Positions 42,672 through 43,313 of a stretch of DNA of 43,313 nt are shown here, piece by piece (position 1 is the stretch's first letter; each line of letters begins with the position of its first letter). The position numbers and the translations under genes were made by a program. Under the pieces are notes generated by a model. The model ran no database searches and was not told the DNA's origin. It was given only the letters and a program-made list of their open reading frames with translations. Location of the stretch: contig JABDGA010000009.1 of NCBI GenBank assembly GCA_013286285.1, forward strand, positions 242-43,554, given 5' to 3'. This DNA comes from Alphaproteobacteria bacterium. GTDB taxonomy: Bacteria > Pseudomonadota > Alphaproteobacteria > Rickettsiales > JABCZZ01.

Positions 42672-43313
42672 TCATCCCACCTTCCATTCCCGGAAGCCGC
42701 ACTTGCCCAAATCCTTCGGGCACTGGCGGCCCAATGCGTTGGAGCAACTGGGATAGAGTTTCGTCGCCTCCACTAGCCAAGCAAGGGATTTGATGAACTC
42801 TGGGTGGATGCCCAGCGCTGGAACCCTCGCATAATGCGGGACACCGCTGCGTTCCGCCAGTGCCTTATATTCAATATCCAACTCCACCCGCGTTTCCGAA
42901 TGTTCCGATACAAAGGCAATCGGAACCACCACCACCGGCACCTGGTTATCTCCCGCACGCACGATTTCATCCTCTGTAGAAGGCGAGAGCCATTTAAGCC
43001 GTCCCACCTTGCTCTGGTAGCAGACGACATGATCCAGCGCCGCACCGCCCAGCTTACGCATGATGGCCTGCACCGCGCGCTCTACCTGCCACTGGTAGGG
43101 ATCGCCTTTGCGGATAAGCTTCTGCGGCAGGCCGTGCGCCGAAAACAATATCCTCGGAGTTCCATATTTCACCGCTTCTTCGAGGGCTGGCTTTATCAAT
43201 TGCACATGGGCATCGGTAAAATGCGCATCAAACGGATAACAGCATACCGGGTGATGCATAGCGCTTAGTCCCTGTTTTTTGGCCTGGGTATTCCACTCGG
43301 CAAAGGCAGAGCC
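42672..43313 (-). CDS. hemH: Ferrochelatase, C-terminal part (5' end beyond the window)
   Basis: The frame runs off the right edge of the window; the visible part begins GSAFAEWNTQAKKQGLSAMHHP, so an ATG at 43259 would be internal. Ferrochelatase inserts iron into protoporphyrin IX, the last step of heme synthesis. Family motifs: ILFSAHGLPQKLIRKGDPY (catalytic His in SAHGLP), YQSKVGRLKWLSPSTED and PIAFVSEHSETRVELDIEY (conserved Glu-His-Glu region). The C-terminal PSCSNALGRQCPKDLGKCGF carries three Cys, similar in placement to the [2Fe-2S]-ligating tail in some alphaproteobacterial ferrochelatases. Confidence 0.93.
   Translation of the reverse strand, partial: GSAFAEWNTQAKKQGLSAMHHPVCCYPFDAHFTDAHVQLIKPALEEAVKYGTPRILFSAHGLPQKLIRKGDPYQWQVERAVQAIMRKLGGAALDHVVCYQSKVGRLKWLSPSTEDEIVRAGDNQVPVVVVPIAFVSEHSETRVELDIEYKALAERSGVPHYARVPALGIHPEFIKSLAWLVEATKLYPSCSNALGRQCPKDLGKCGFREWKVG

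Overview
The window reads as chromosomal DNA of an alphaproteobacterium. The best lineage markers are a MipZ-type division-site ATPase (19275-20255), a ChpT-type histidine phosphotransferase of the CckA-ChpT-CtrA relay (29427-30068) and a zf-CHCC protein of the NDUFS6 type (31737-31904). The genus cannot be fixed from sequence alone; a free-living, outer-membrane-bearing, poorly studied lineage (for example near Micavibrionales) is a guess. Coding density is high and most genes are housekeeping.

Layout. 1-5.1 kb: a small secreted protein, an OmpA-like protein, a polytopic membrane protein and a very large prepilin-like protein carrying DUF2341-like and LamG-like domains. 5.1-8.5 kb: PhoB-type regulator, YciB, a Phd/PIN toxin-antitoxin pair and hisS. 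8.5-15.7 kb: a minus-strand cluster holding two tandem copies of a [YfiR-like periplasmic protein + TonB-dependent receptor] pair, ending in a Yip1-Sel1 fusion. 15.7-21.7 kb: fadD, a metallophosphoesterase, mipZ, mnmE and tRNA-Arg(CCT). 21.7-25.8 kb: an aminotransferase, a divergent KamA-like radical SAM enzyme, rplI and cytochrome b561. 26-27.9 kb: two adjacent prepilin-like proteins. 27.9-31.9 kb: fumC, chpT, a tiny lipoprotein, lysC and zf-CHCC. 32-36.3 kb: an unusual regulator that joins an ECF-sigma-like N-terminus to about four XRE-type HTH units, next to a secreted beta-helix/carbohydrate-binding protein. 36.9-40.3 kb: an FKBP-like membrane protein, aspartate aminotransferase and ychF. 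40.4-43.3 kb: a Nudix-like protein with a duplicated C-terminal module, a discrete short transcription unit for a 35-residue Cys-rich protein, and the 3' part of hemH.

Three kinds of non-coding repeat are scattered through the window: (i) two 168-bp copies of a double-hairpin element, each just downstream of a gene and in that gene's orientation; (ii) GTCAT...ATGAC palindromic elements; (iii) heptamer-periodic repeats, one forming a 71-bp palindrome inside the mnmE reading frame. The most novel candidates are the sigma/multi-HTH fusion protein, the Cys-rich microprotein whose AUG lies in a hairpin with a near-perfect Shine-Dalgarno in the loop, the LamG-tipped pseudopilin, and the duplicated receptor pairs with a conserved 36-bp upstream box.
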